64,000 nucleotides of DNA, taken from the NCBI GenBank assembly GCA_011037195.1, contig JAAEAF010000237.1, forward strand, positions 248,001-312,000, in the 5' to 3' direction. The stretch is from Triatoma infestans. Its lineage: Eukaryota > Arthropoda > Insecta > Hemiptera > Reduviidae. Every line of letters starts with the position of its first letter. Within the stretch, counting starts at the first letter, position 1. Below the pieces are notes generated by a model. It was not told the DNA's origin and searched no databases. It saw only the letters and a program-made list of their open reading frames with translations. Both the position numbers and the translations under genes were made by a program. Shown piece by piece: positions 22,172 through 34,999 of the stretch.

Positions 22172-23179
22172 TGAATTTTCCATATTTTCTTTTCTCTTAT
22201 TCAAATTGGCCTTTGAAATTTAATTTTTTTTTTTAGAAATTTTACATTTATAGAGTTGGTAAAGATCGAGGCTGGACCATAGTTTGAAAGTAAGCTAGTT
22301 TAGAATTTAACTTTTCCTGTTTATTCTTAGTATTATTTAGGAAAATCCAATTTATAAACTAAAAACATTTCCATTAAGACAAAATTAAAACATTTATACA
22401 GGATGTTTGAATCAGTAAAACGTAAATCTAAACAAATACAATTTTAATTAGAAGTTCAAACGAATATTTACTGTTAAAAGAATTTCGTTTTTTTTTAATC
22501 GTCTGTTTACATTGTTTATTTTATTTCTACATGTGTGTTTATAAGTGTAGTTTCATTGTTTGTTGCAAATAACGCTTTGTTAAATGCGTAAACGATCAAT
22601 TCCTTAGTTCCAAATTTATCCGGGAGATAGCATTTAAATATATTTTGCTCATACAAAGGGTTGTTTAAGCTTCGTGTAAACTCTGGATTGCGAATTTAAT
22701 ACTGTTTTACTAAACTAAATTCAGTAGTCTAATAATAGTTAATGACTATTATTCTATATATATAGTTCTAATTATATAAATAGTTAATGATTATGCATTA
22801 ACCTGGCTTTAATGTTAGCTAGTATGAGAATTAATTAAAATTAACGATTTTTTTTATATTTGTACACTAGTTTGTTTAATTGTATAAATACTATTTGCAA
22901 GGTGACTTTCGGTATATAGTTTTGCAAACTAATAAATCGTCTTACAAGTCAAATTTAAAATTGTGAAAGATTAATAAATCTTTGACTTCATCCAGATTTC
23001 TAAAGTGCCTATTGCTATTATGCTGATTCTTTTGCTCAATTCTGAGAAGTGAACGTTGAATTATTCAATTGAATTATTCTGTTGAGGATTAGTGATACTG
23101 AAAACTTCTCAGTTGTTGTATGATTTATTTTTATCTTGAGGCGTTTCGATATAAGGAGGTCACTCATCATCGGTCTAAT
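22172..23179. other. Unassigned A+T-rich stretch
   Basis: No recognised element or gene. Confidence 0.5.
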
Positions 23180-23393
23180 TTTTTTTTAAAGGGGATATTC
23201 GCTGCGATCTATTGAGCGTTCTCAGTGCACTGCCGGCCTCCGATCGTTTCTCTAGATACAAACACAACACTGCCCATCACCCCGGACATTGAGCTGTAGG
23301 AGCTCTTAGGAAGAGAAAATCTAAGGGACATGCTGGATTTGAACCCGAGACCTACGCGTTGCTAGTCCAGTGCCTGAGCTAATCCCTTCCTTA
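23180..23393 (-). mobile_element. tRNA-derived SINE, minus strand
   Basis: From 23393 down: tRNA-like head with ACTAGCAACGCGTAGG and B box GGTTCAAATCC, then TTAGATTTTCTCTTCCTAAG, the GGAGGCCGGCAGTGCACTG body, and a tail with AATAGATCGCAGCGAATATC. Belongs with the long SINE (type 2) by its tail, but lacks the extra head. Confidence 0.75.
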
Positions 23394-24379
23394 TTATCAG
23401 TCTATAAAAATTATTAAAAATTTACTTTAATTATAAAGAAAGAATGGTAATATTTATATTGTATAATTTTATTGCATGATTGCTTCCCCAAATCCTGAAT
23501 GCATTATTTTCACAGCAATCATTCAAAATTATATATAACATATATAGACATTGTCTCTTTCTTTCTTCATTATTAAAGTAAATTTTTAATAATTATTATA
23601 GTCTGGTAAATGACGTCATATCGAATCGCGCCTCGAGACGAAAATAAAATATATCAAACAACTGAGAAGTTTTATTATCACTAATATATTTATTCTCTCA
23701 AATTTATTATTTTTAATTATCCTTTACACTGTTTTTTTAAAAAACTAAACATCACATGATAAATTTAGTAATTTACCCGCAAATTTCAAACTGGACACCA
23801 AATATATTTATATATAAGTCCATAGTCTTGTATTAACTCTTATGAAATTCGCCCCTTCCTGTTCTCTATTATTTTGATAATTTGATTCTTCAATAATGGC
23901 AGTCATTAATCATTATTATTAGGAGTTTAATACCTATCTTTTAGGACAATATAAACAATACTGGAAAGTCTACTTCCAGAGAATTTCCCTCCACCCATTG
24001 GTATAATTCATTCGTTTGAACATTAATTCCTTTTTTTTTTTAATTACTTTTCAATTTCTAGTTTATTCCAAAATTGGATTTTTCATTATAAAAAATAGTT
24101 TTCATCAGGTATCGATAAACAATAAATTTTACAATGTACTGATATACGTTCATAGTATGTTCGTATTTTATTTTGCTTAAACTTTATTGCCATTACTTCA
24201 TTTTAACTTCATTAGTTGCATTTTATGTTTGATTAAAATTTTATAGTTTTATGACAATAGATTTCAACAATGTCATCTAGTTGTTAATATTTTTTAATGT
24301 CTTTCAAATATTTTTAGTTTAGGTTTTCTCGTCTGAAAAATAACTTTTCCTCTTTGGCCTACCCAAAGAGATTTTTTTT
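23394..24379. other. Unassigned A+T-rich stretch
   Basis: Nothing recognised. Confidence 0.5.
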
Positions 24380-24790
24380 TTTTTTACTTTCTCTTAATCC
24401 TAGAAAGAAGTATTGCAAATGGTGTTATCAGCCGGAAATCCATGTTTTGAGGTCCCCTGAATAAGAAAAATTGTTTTTCAGCGAATGAAAATGTGTGCTA
24501 ATGAAATATTTCAAAAGCGTAAAATTGAAGGAAGCTTAAGCTTTGATCTAAAGTACTTCAGAACAATGTACGGTTTTATCACCAGTATAATATTAATATA
24601 CATTAGAAGCATTGACGGAATTTTAAATTTAAAGTAAATCGATTAATCGGTAGTGCGATTATATAAAATAAGTATTTGTGATTTTTGGAGTTATCTCGAA
24701 AATGGCTAAAAAGATTTTCTTTAAACTATGAATGGTGACTGCACAAGTGCAATTCTATAACTTTCATTTAGGAAGTTCGGTGGCGTTTAG
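24380..24790 (+). repeat. Family A fragment, start part
   Basis: TTACTTTCTCTTAATCCTAG, GAAGTATTGCAAATGG and GTTTTGAGGTCCCCTGA mark the start; AAGATTTTCTTTAAACT near 24710 marks the first module. Confidence 0.65.
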
Positions 24791-25939
24791 TTTCAAATGA
24801 TAGTTGATGGTCCTTTTATGTTATTAACGTTGTCTTCTGCTCAACAGTGTAATTACATTGCAATGACTGTGTGAGTCAAGAATGCCAACTCGCATATAAC
24901 CCCCCCTCCGTTCTTCTATATTTATGTTAGAGCTCTGAACAAAAATTTCCACGATAAAAGAAAAGCTCTTGTCAATTTTGTAATCGTACTAACCGCGGTG
25001 AGTGATCATTCGTGCAACAAGTGTTTAACAAATGATTTTTTTTCTATACTCATGGGCTCAAAAGTTGAGTCGAACACATTTGTTTCTCTAAAGTGAGGAA
25101 TGATGATTGCAAGGTTTATAGGACACTAAGTCAACCACTTAAGATTGTGCTGGTGGGAGGTATTATATATCCGTCAAGGACATGTATGGGGGCTTTATGA
25201 TTTGGTCATTACACGTCATGGGAATGATATTTTAAATACATAATACCATGGCAAGTTATATTTTTAATAAATATTAGCTTGGTTTTCATTTTTATGAAAC
25301 AAAACAATTACTCGTGTATATGTTTTTACATAAAATTTATTATTTATTGTGTTTCAGTTTTATGTATATTGTTTTATAGTCTGTAGTTCGGTGGATTATG
25401 TAAAGTTTAAATTAACTTTAATTAAGTTTACATTCATTGGTGACCCATATGAATCTGAAATTCTCCATCAGGATCTAATTCAGTTACATTTCGTACCTTT
25501 CGATAAACAGATTCTAAGACAGAGCCAGTCATGCAATTTTTTTTTATTTTTATTAAATAAAATATGCTCTGTCATTGAAAATGTAAACATTAGTATTGGT
25601 TATGTAAATAAAATAATAAAAAAAAAAGGATTTAATATTCTTGAGAGGTGCATATTTACCTAGGATATAATAATATATGCACAAGCATAATGCAAGCAAT
25701 TCCTTGCACATATCAATAATCTTTCATTCTTTCCTTGCACGCGCAGAAAGAATTCTTGTTTGTATGTGAGTGTGGAGTTAATATTAAGTGTTTATTAGTA
25801 ATTCTGGTGTATGATTATTCTATTGTTTCATTGTTAAAAATTATTGTGTTACATCAGATTGCACCGGGCTTCTACTCAAACGGACTAATCGATTGGGGGG
25901 CATCTGATATTCTCTTTAGGCACTATTTTCACATCTGAC
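24791..25939. other. Unassigned stretch
   Basis: Contains the 104-codon frame 25349-25663 and a 67-codon frame 25735-25938 with no recognisable family. Not called as genes. Confidence 0.4.
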
Positions 25940-26040
25940 ATGGAAGTTGCGGTCAAAATCTGCACCGCTGGAAGTGGTAGTTTTTTTCTTTCTTCAGTTT
26001 TTTGCAATTTTCTAAAACATGGTTCCTACGCTTATCACCT
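25940..26040 (+). repeat. Family A fragment (single module)
   Basis: CCGCTGGAAGTGGTAG then TTTTGCAATTTTCTAAAACATGGTTCCTACG matches one family A module. Confidence 0.45.
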
Positions 26041-26042
26041 TT

Positions 26043-26480
26043 AACTTACTACCACACCGGCAAAAGAAGTAGAATGGACTAGCCACTAGTTCAGGAATCT
26101 TGGCGGGTATCCTACGCTAACAGCATGAACAACACTTAAACTATTAACACTCGCTCAATACACACAGAGCCTGTAGATATATATGATTATGGTTTGCTGT
26201 GTGGCACGATGACATTTGCATTACTCACAACTTATAATTACATAATATTTAGTAATTTTATGAAGTATAATCACATTTTCACTTGAACTGAAGAGCATTT
26301 ACCCTGCTAGTGGTCACCCATGAATTTAATAATTGGGGACTTACTTCATTATACTTGATAATTCATTTTTAGTTTTTTTTTTACGTAATTACAATTATAA
26401 TTGGGAAGTCAACTAATTAATATCACCTATTTTCATCACTCTTTTTATTTACTCAGAATTCCACTCCAAAATTTCGAGTT
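26043..26480 (+). repeat. Family C repeat, copy 1
   Basis: Shares ordered blocks with 30232-30570: GGACTAG-CACT, AGGAATCTT, GCGGGTAT, CTAACA-CA-G-ACAAC and, 230-240 bp on, GAGCATTTACC. Non-coding; nature unknown. Both copies lie next to family A material. Confidence 0.55.
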
Positions 26481-26799
26481 TGTTTTTTTTCTGTCATTGT
26501 TAACAATACTTTCGTTATCTATCGGCCTGTTAAAATTATCAGGAAACTAACGAAAAACTTTAAAAAAAGGTAAAAAAAAAACCTTTTTACAACCTTTCTA
26601 AAAATAAAATACAACTAAACTTTTTTCTAATTGAAATTCCTGTAGTTTGGTGCCGGAACATATTTTAAAAGTTTCTTGAGATATTTACAGAAGATTGAAT
26701 AGAAAATATAAGTAAATCTACGTTCTTGATGATATATTGCAGTTATACACATGCATACATACACACACATGCACGTGCTTACCTTGCGCGTAAATTTTG

Positions 26800-27387
26800 T
26801 AAGATATGTTACAACAAAAAACCCCACTCCTCCTCAAAAAGTGCAATTAAATTAATTTTCCCAGAGTAATGTTTTAAATAAAAGTTGTAGATCTTTGTAT
26901 GTTTAGTTTATATAAGAAGTTTCAAGAAAATCGTCGGAGCCATTTTTGAGAAAATCGCGAAAAATGGAAAAAATCAATTAGTAAAGTGGCAATTTCGGTA
27001 CTTCCGGTTATCCGATTTTTTTTAAATTCGGAATTTCAACAACATATCCAAGTTTAATTAACATTATTTAGATGATAGAATTGTTTAATGAACTGATATA
27101 ACACTTTAGATGGAAAACCACCCCGACCTCTTCCCCAAAAGTGTCTTTAAATGAATTTTTCCAGAGAAAAGTTACAATTAAAAGTTCTAGCACTTTGTAT
27201 GTGTAGTTGATATACCAAGTTTGAAGAAAATCGTCGGAGCCATTTTTGAGAAAATTGGAAAAAAGTAAAAAAACCAAAAAAACAAGTACAGTGGTACTTC
27301 CGGTTGAGGAAATTTGACAGATCACCCACCGTCTGATGCCATGGTGATACCTAAACGGAATATCAAATTTCAACTTTCTACGGTTTT
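26800..27387 (-). repeat. Family A copy, minus strand
   Basis: Two modules on the minus strand, each with AAAATCGTCGGAGCCATTTT (26929 and 27229). Cut off near 27385, where the next copy begins in the opposite orientation. Confidence 0.75.
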
Positions 27388-28533
27388 TTACTTTCTCTTA
27401 CTCCTAGTAAGAAGAAGTATTGTAATCGTGTCAAATTTTCGATATTGAGGTTTCACCGGAAATATCTGTTTTGAGGTCCCCTGAGTCCAAAAAAGTGGTT
27501 TTTAGCAAATGGTCTGTGTGTGTGTGTGTGTATGTATGTGAACAGCATAGCTCAAAAACGAAAAATCGTAGAAAGTTCAAACTTGATATTCCGTTTAGGT
27601 ATTACCATGGGATCTGACAGTGGGTCATCTGCCAAAATTTCTCAACCGGAAGTACCACTTTACTAGTTGTTTTTTTTACGTTTTTGCAATTTACTCAAAA
27701 ATGGCTCCAACGATCTTCTTCAAACTTGGTATATCAACTACACATACTAGCAGCTACAACTTTTATTTGAAACATTGATTTATTAAGGGCACTTCTGGAT
27801 GAGGGAGGTAGGTTTTCATCTTAATTGCTACTTCAGTTTATTAGACAATTTTGTCATCTAAATAATGTTAATTAGAATGAAATATGTTGTTGAAATTCCG
27901 AATCTGAAAAAAAAAACGGATAACCGGAAGTGTTTGTTTTAACACTTTACTAAATGATTTTTTTCACTTTTTCGCGATTTTCTCAAAAATGGCTCCGACG
28001 ATTTTCTTGAAACTTCCTATATAAACTAAACATGCAGTGATCTACATCTTTATTTAAAACATTTCTCTGGGAAAATTCATTTAAGGGAACTTTTAGGGGA
28101 GAGGTGGGGTTACAGCTTCTTCTAAAGTGGTATCATAGTTGATTATACAATTCTATCATCCAAACAAAATTAATTAGAAATAAATAGATGGCCAAAATTT
28201 CAAGTTTTAAGAAAATTAGTAAGCGGAAGTGCGCTTTTACTGAACACTTTTTCCAGTTTTCGACGAATTTCGTTATATTTGGTACACAAACCTTTGTCAG
28301 TTATATTTTTGAGAATAGGAGTAAGAGAAAGTTGTGTGAGTGATTCACACCAGATTTTTTGTTTTTGAGCTATGCTGTTCAATACATACAGACACAGACC
28401 ATTTGCTAAAAACCACTTTTTTGGACTCAGGGGACCTCAAAATTTACGGATATTTCCGGTGAAAACTCGATATCGAAAATTTGACACGATTACAATACTT
28501 CCTCTTACCAGGAATAAGAGAAAGTAAAAACAA
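27388..28533 (+). mobile_element. Best family A copy: long terminal inverted repeats
   Basis: The most complete family A unit, 1.15 kb. Arms of about 165 bp: 27388-27556 and 28362-28533 are inverted copies, both running ACTTTCTCTTA...TCCT, GTGTCAAATTTTCGATAT, GAGGTCCCCTGAGTCC, AAAAAAGTGGTTTTTAGCAA and GAACAGCATAGCTC. Between them are modules repeating every 278-299 bp (CGGAAGT at 27646, 27924 and 28223). The right inner end at 28318 repeats GAGTAAGAGAAAGT, the inverse of the element's own tip. No open frame of note. Fits a non-autonomous DNA transposon; superfamily unknown and no clear target duplication. Confidence 0.75.
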
Positions 28534-28539
28534 AAAATC

Positions 28540-28890
28540 TTGTGCGAAATACTCACACGACTTTCTCTTACTCCAATTCCTCTACACCAAATTTAAACTT
28601 AACTAAGAGGCTCCCAAAATATCCTTAAAAGAATTTTTTGTTGGAAAAAGTATTTTAAATAAACCTGATGGGTTTATATCTTCTGTGCAGTGAGCATAAC
28701 AAATTTAAAGAAAATCGTTGTAGCAGTTTTCGAGAAAAATTCAAAAAACCTGTTCTGTAAAATCACACTTCCGGTGAACCGATTTTCTTCATTTGAAATT
28801 CTATCAATGCTTCTAATGTGTATTAATATTATACAAGTGGCAAAAACATATATTGTATTGAAGTAGTCCTAAACAAACAAAAATTGTGTA
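28540..28890 (-). repeat. Family A copy, minus strand, truncated
   Basis: Enters with GAAATACTCACACGACTTTC at the inner end and keeps about one module; the start part is missing. Confidence 0.65.
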
Positions 28891-29177
28891 CATATAAACT
28901 AATTATTTTTATTTTAAACATTAGTTTTTTGCCGGAATAATTGCTTTTATGGAGATCAATCGTTAATTCAATCTTTAATTCAAGCTTTAATGGATTCAAT
29001 CCTTAATTTGGTAAGACGATAGATTTTAGGCTATCAGAGTTTAATCGAAATACTAACTTCTGCGTCACAGTGTAATCACATATTAGCAAAATCGTGTTTG
29101 TGTTGAGAGCAAACATATTTCCCCAAGACCACTGCATTTATACTAAGGAACAATAAACTTTAATAAAAATTTTAAAT

Positions 29178-29186
29178 TTGAAGGAA
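29178..29186 (+). repeat. Target-site duplication, left (9 bp)
   Basis: TTGAAGGAA, repeated at 30009-30017 after the poly-A tail of the LINE. Confidence 0.75.
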
Positions 29187-30008
29187 CGACACAGCCATAC
29201 TCGCAACAAGTGCAGACATCACATCAGCTTCACACAATTTACAGACACATTTAAATACAGTAGAATCATGGGCAAAAAAGTGGCGAATTAAAATGAACCC
29301 ACAAAAATGTCAACATGCCGCATTTACTCTCCGGCGGGATTCCTGTCCTTCAGTCTTCTTCAATCACAATCCTCTCCCTGTAACAGATCTGGTGCGCTAC
29401 CTTGGGCTCTTCATTGACAAAAGACTCACGTGGAACACACACACAAGACTTAAAAGACAGGCACTGACTAAAGGGGCCAAACTTCTTTACAGACTTATCG
29501 GAAGACGATCCAAATTACCTACACAACTCAAAAGACTGATTTATATTTCTATAATCAAACCAATTTGGACTTACGGACTTGAATTGTGGGGTTCAGCTAA
29601 ACCTACAAACTTACGTACCATTCAGACATTCCAATCTAAGCTACAGACAGTTGATGCTCCTTTCTACGTGTCAAACCTTACGCTCCATTATGACCTCAAC
29701 ATCCCTTTCGTACAACAACTTGCCAAGACAAAATATCATAAACTGCATACTACTCTCTCCTTTTGCTCTAATCCTTTTGTACAATCTCCAGCCTCCACTA
29801 CCATCCCTGACAATCCACCTCGCCGTTTGAATCGCCAGTGGCCCCGAGATTTCCTTCGGGACTGATCAGTGCTACTGGTATCCCATAGAGTGACTGGGTA
29901 GTTTCTCTCCTCCTACCTTCTCACAGCCTACAGTTTCATTATTCAGCTTCCTATTTGCTTATTGTATATATGTAATACAGATTGTTGAAACAAAAAAAAA
30001 AAAAAAAA
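29187..30008 (+). mobile_element. 5'-truncated jockey-like LINE
   Basis: The most recent-looking LINE. It starts inside the reverse transcriptase catalytic motif: the first codons read ...DTAILATSADITSAS, so the first D of YADD is cut off. The frame then runs without stops from 29293 to 29865 through RIKMNPQKCQHAAFTL, VRYLGLFIDKRLTWNTHT, IYISIIKPIWTYGLELWGSA and LRTIQTFQSKLQTVDAPFYV, the thumb and C-terminal blocks of jockey-type elements. A stop at 29863-29865 is followed by a 3' UTR and a poly-A tract at 29992-30008. The 9-bp flanking duplication proves target-primed insertion. Cannot be active alone. Confidence 0.85.
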
Positions 30009-30017
30009 TTGAAGGAA
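30009..30017 (+). repeat. Target-site duplication, right (9 bp)
   Basis: Second TTGAAGGAA; see 29178-29186. Confidence 0.75.
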
Positions 30018-30231
30018 AATTGTTATAATTGTGTCTACAAAAAAACAGTGTTTCACCCCAGATTTTTCTCATATTATTACCTACTTAACTTTGGTATTTT
30101 TTTTATCTTCAATCGTATCCTATGATCTGAGTTACGCAAAGTATCTTGCCCTCCCTCACCCTATTGTGTGTTTGTATAAATTAATAGAAAATACAGGGAG
30201 GGCGATCCCTGCAGATCGCTGTTTATCCTCG

Positions 30232-30570
30232 GCATAGGGGGAAGTGGACTAGTCACTTCGTCGGGAATCTTAGCGTCCTTGCGGGTATATTCCATTCTAA
30301 CAACACGCACAACTTTAACACTTACAACACTCCCAAGTTAACGTACCTATAGACAAAAGTTTTGTCTTGAATATATGTCGTACTTTGCCATATATATATT
30401 TAACTATTCTTCCTTATGTGAGTCTAACTAAAACAGACTTCAACTTAGAAGATTATCTACTCGAATAAATGAGCATTTACCAGTTTTTATTCTTTTGAAA
30501 TGTGCCCAGTATGTGTTCACAGTTTAGTATCTACCCAAGTTTTTTAATTTTTGCCAATTGAGTCTACACT
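30232..30570 (+). repeat. Family C repeat, copy 2
   Basis: Counterpart of 26043-26480, same strand. Confidence 0.55.
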
Positions 30571-30985
30571 CCAAACCGTTGATCCTTGACTATATACTCA
30601 ATTTTATATTCAAACCTGAAGTTGAATTGCCACATAGAAGGACATCATTTGCAAGCAGCAGAGACACTGAAAGGAAATCACAGATACAAAGGCACTGTTA
30701 GCATAGTAGCATGCCCTGGTTTGTTCAAAGCTTGAATACGCTTTATTGCATGGCCACCGTATATTGCTCAAAGCATCGAGAGAATTGTAAAACTCCAATA
30801 GAAATTCGTCTATTTTCCTTGAAGAAGTAAAAATAGGTATATTAACTATTTGCAATATAAACTTGACTACTATGAAAACACTTCAACAGTATGTAGCTTC
30901 TGTTATAATTTTAATTATAATGCTGTAAATTAATCTAATTTTTCTTAATGTCACATTTCATTATTCCTAAATTTTCCACTTTTTT
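30571..30985. other. Unassigned stretch
   Basis: A minus-strand frame of 81 codons (30610-30855) has no recognised family. Confidence 0.4.
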
Positions 30986-30989
30986 TTGA

Positions 30990-32735
30990 GGAAAGCATAA
31001 CATTTCCTTTCCCCCCAAAACCTTCTTTAAATGAATTTCTCGGGAAAAAAGTGTCAAACAAAAGTGATAGATCTCTATATTCACAGATAGTGTACCAAAT
31101 GTATGACATCCGTCGGAGTTTTTATGGTGAGAAAGAGAAAACTGAAAAAACTGTTGAGTGAACGCGCCCTTCCGGTCTATCCATTTCCTTCAAACTTGGA
31201 GTAGCAAAAACATATTTAATTCTAATTAATATAATTTAGATGATAAAATTGTATAATAAACTAAAATAGCACTTTCATTCTTGCAGAGTTAGTTATCTTC
31301 TAGGGAAGATTGGTCAAGATAAGGTCCGTCTGGTGTGATACCTGATAATTACCTCCGGTGTTACACGGACGGTTCCAGAATGGATGGGTAAGTCTGGAGC
31401 TGCGGTCTATTTTGAGACCGGAGATCGTTTGACAGTATCTCTTGGTGAATGAACCACAGTCTTCCAGACTGAGGTTTATGCAATTCTTTGTTGTATCTCT
31501 TGGATGAGAGGGTACGTGACACTAATTTAAAAGGTGTTTGTATCTGCTCGGACAGCCAAGCTACACTGAAGGCGCTGAGTTCATGTGTCTTCACTTCCAG
31601 GTTGGAGTTAGAATGTTCTAAAAGACTGGAAGAGCTTTCTTCTCTGAAGAATGTGCTTCTAGTCTGGATGCCGGGTCACATGGGAATTTTTGGGAATGAG
31701 GAGATCGATAGGTTTGCCAAATTAGGCACCTCCCTCCCTTTCATTGGTCCTGAGCCTGCTCGGCGTGTCTTCTGGCACATGTCTGTCAGGCTTCCAATCA
31801 TGGAAGCTTCACAGCATCATCCTTATGGATGAGCTCAGTTGGTTGTCGGCACTCCAAAATGCTCATCGGGGCTCCGGACGGAGCTATTAGTGAGATGTTG
31901 CTGTGTCTTTCATGGAGCTCCCTCAAGCATCTGCTTGGATCCCTTACTGGGCATCTCTATGTAATGGGATTCGATTCATGCCGATCTATTTTGTAGAGTC
32001 TGTGAGACAGAGGAGGAAACACCCATCCATCTTATGACAGATTGTTTGGGCTGTGAGGAGATTAAGTTTAGGACCTTTGGTCGGAGCAGGATGTCTGTGG
32101 AAGAGCCTAGGCTATTTCCCCTTAAGGTTATTGTCCGATTTGTTCGGACTGCGGTGAATCTTAATGGATTAGACCCGGGTCTGGGTATTCTTCTAGACCC
32201 GGTTTGTTGTTGTTTTTCTTAGGGTAGCTATATAGGCCAATCGGGCTTTGGATAGCTTAGGGTTTGGTCCCTCCCCACAGACAAATAATAATAATAATAA
32301 ATAATAATAAAGTAGCACTTTAGAGGAAAAGTTAATCCCAACCCTCCCATTAAAGCCCCCGTAAATGAATTTTTTCGGAGAAATGTTTCGAACAAAAGTT
32401 GTAGCTCATTAAATGAATAGTTGATGTAATAAGACTAAAGAAAATCTGGAAAACTGGAAAAATCCATTCATCAGTAAATTGCTATTTCCGGTTGATTGAT
32501 TTTGATCAATACCTTATTGTCGGATCCCATGCTCTAGCACTTAAAACTAAATATGAGGTTTGAACTTTCTGTGATTTAAGCCTGTTTTTGAGTTACGCTG
32601 ACACCCACACAGGTCAATTTCTAAAAACCACTCAGGGATCCTAAAAACTTTTATATCCAGTGAAAACTCGATATCGATAATTTGACACGATCGCAATACT
32701 TCCCCTTTGGATTGGTAAGAGAAAGTAATAAGGAC
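30990..32735 (-). repeat. Family A copy interrupted by a LINE
   Basis: Minus-strand family A from about 30990 to 31275 and again 32313 to 32735, ending at the start block (CTCAGGGATCCTAAAAAC, TTTGACACGATCGCAATACT). The LINE 31276-32312 splits it with a 9-bp duplication TAGCACTTT. Confidence 0.75.
31276..32312 (+). mobile_element. 5'-truncated RNase H-bearing LINE with TAA-type tail
   Basis: Flanked by TAGCACTTT (31267-31275 and 32313-32321). RNase H can be followed almost whole through frame changes: CYTDGSRMDG (first D, about 31360), TVFQTEVYAILC (E, about 31460), GVCICSDSQATLKALSS (second D, about 31540), then VLLVWMPGHMGIFGNEEIDR (third D, about 31650-31710). The C-terminal cysteine/histidine block can be traced at about 31990-32060. 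It ends in PHRQ followed by an (AAT)n tail at 32287-32310, the kind of tail typical of I-type elements. Stops at several points make it dead. Reverse transcriptase was lost by 5' truncation. Confidence 0.85.
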
Positions 32736-32739
32736 TGTA

Positions 32740-34999
32740 TTAAAATTTATGATTTATTTAAAATGTAAAAGTAATCAATTTTCTTAATTAAAAAAGATAA
32801 TATACAGACATTTATTTTGAAAAAGGTGTATTTCCTGTGATTTAGATTGGATAAATTAAATGTGCAACATCTTGATGTTTTCAATCTCACGGTTCATTTT
32901 GTTTATTGGAAATAATAGAAAAATACACAATCTTTTTTTTTGCTTTTGCAGTTTAACCGGTCATTTTTTTTCAAATACATTTAATATTCGTAGAAAAGTT
33001 ACAATCAATATACCGATCTCTTATGAATGGTACATTTTGTAATCACTTTTTATAACGGTATAATAAATAAAAAGTTTCATTTTTGTAATCAAGTTTATAA
33101 TAACTTTACAATGAAAATTGCTTATAGAGAACAATGGGGAAAATTGTTACAAAAATGTTTGCAATATAATTTATTATAAAATTATTTATACTCTTTATTT
33201 TCTTTGTTAATTTATGTTTTAGAATTTTTATTAGTAAAATTTAACATTACCATTATCAACTTCCAAACAAACATAGGACCAAAAACTTTTTTTATGATTG
33301 TGTCCAAAATTACTTGGTGAAAGTGTCTCAATAAATTTTTATTGTATTTGAAATGCCAAGGTTTTTTTTTTTTTTAAATCTTTGTTTATTTTGTTGAATA
33401 ATATTCCGCAAAAAACATTGAAGTAAAACGCCTAAGATTTTCTTTTATTGCAATTAATGGGGACGATGTTTAAAAAAAGAAGATCATTTTTCTAACTACA
33501 GAAGTGCCATGGACCGCTGATGTTTACAAGTTGTTTCTTAGACTCTGTAGGGTGTTTCTATACATATAATGTCCGCCTTCCATTAGTCAGTTCAATTGTG
33601 TGCTTTTTTTAAAAAAAACAAAAAAAAACCATGACTGTGCCTTACCATATATTAGCAATTTTACGTCACTACTTGGAAAACTGTGCCCAACTGGTAAAGC
33701 TACGCATGGCTCTTTGTGAAATTGAAGGGTGAGATATACTTGATCCCTGCGTTGGTTTCAGAAATTTAATAGCTTATTATTACACAAAAACTCTTGCCTT
33801 TAAATATTCTTGTAGCCAGATTGATTTAAATCACAAATGTTAAAACTTAACACTTCTTGGCCCACTGACTGTTGTAAGACAAATATGACTCGTTGAACTC
33901 TGTAAGACGATTGATTAAGCAATAATGCTGCTCTTGGTAGTTAAAACCTGCCTTTTATATATGATTTCTAGAAGGAGTTAAAAGACAAAAAGTGGCCGAG
34001 TTCTCCGATCTCTCTTGTAACGGTGTCTTGTACCTGTGTTTTAAAACCGATATTATTTAAAATAAAAAGATTAATACTTTTATTATTCCAAATTATTTCT
34101 ATTTTTCCATTTGCTTCTTGCCTCTACAACTAGTCGTAGAATTGGCAGAATCAAAAGACACCGCTACCCACCTTATCCACACTAAGGGAAAGGTAAAAAG
34201 GAAATGTAGGATAGGTGCCGTGTGAACTTACATCAGAACTGGCCGCTAGGAGAATGTATACTTGCCAACTTCTCTTAAAAAAAAACCTTTGCACCGAATC
34301 CCCCCCTAATATAAAAACTTTAAGCTTCCTCCGATTTTTCTTCCACGATCAGTTCCTCTCTTAGTAATGTGAGAGAAAGTAAAAAATTCAAATGTGTAAT
34401 CAATTTTGATAAATTCAAAAATTGATTATGATAGAAACAGTTGTATAAAATGCCCTCTGTATTGTCTACAAATAAAGAAGTGTGAATACAAACATCTTCC
34501 ATTGTTATGGATTACTAACAATGGATTGTCGGCTTCTTTACTCGCATATAAACTAGTTAATTCTAGATATAACTATGCTACAATAATATTATTATTATTA
34601 AATTTTTCTAACTACACAATAACAATATACTGAATATAAATTATACCATTGAAGTGAATGGTTTCTTTTTCTTCTTATTGATTCTTTGGTCGTTCTCATT
34701 GGTGGTTAGAGGTTTCAAACCTACAACAATATGATCATTCCTGATTCCGGATTTTTATATAGTTTATTAAAATTGGTCCATTTTGGGATGATTTTTCATT
34801 TTAGATCTTGGAACCTATTGTTCGTTTTCTTTTCAATAAGAAGGAAAATGGGTTAGCCAATTTGTTCTTGGTGTCCCTGCGGGTGACCCAGCCAAACTTT
34901 TCATATGTAATACTTACATTGACACTCAACCATCAAATACTCAAACTTAAGGATTGCTACTGTGTAGATATTATGTACAGATTAATTCTAGCTCAACAC
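32740..34999. other. Unassigned A+T-rich stretch
   Basis: No recognised gene or element over about 2.2 kb. Frames at 32860-33042, 34406-34633 and 34808-35008 show no family. Confidence 0.5.
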
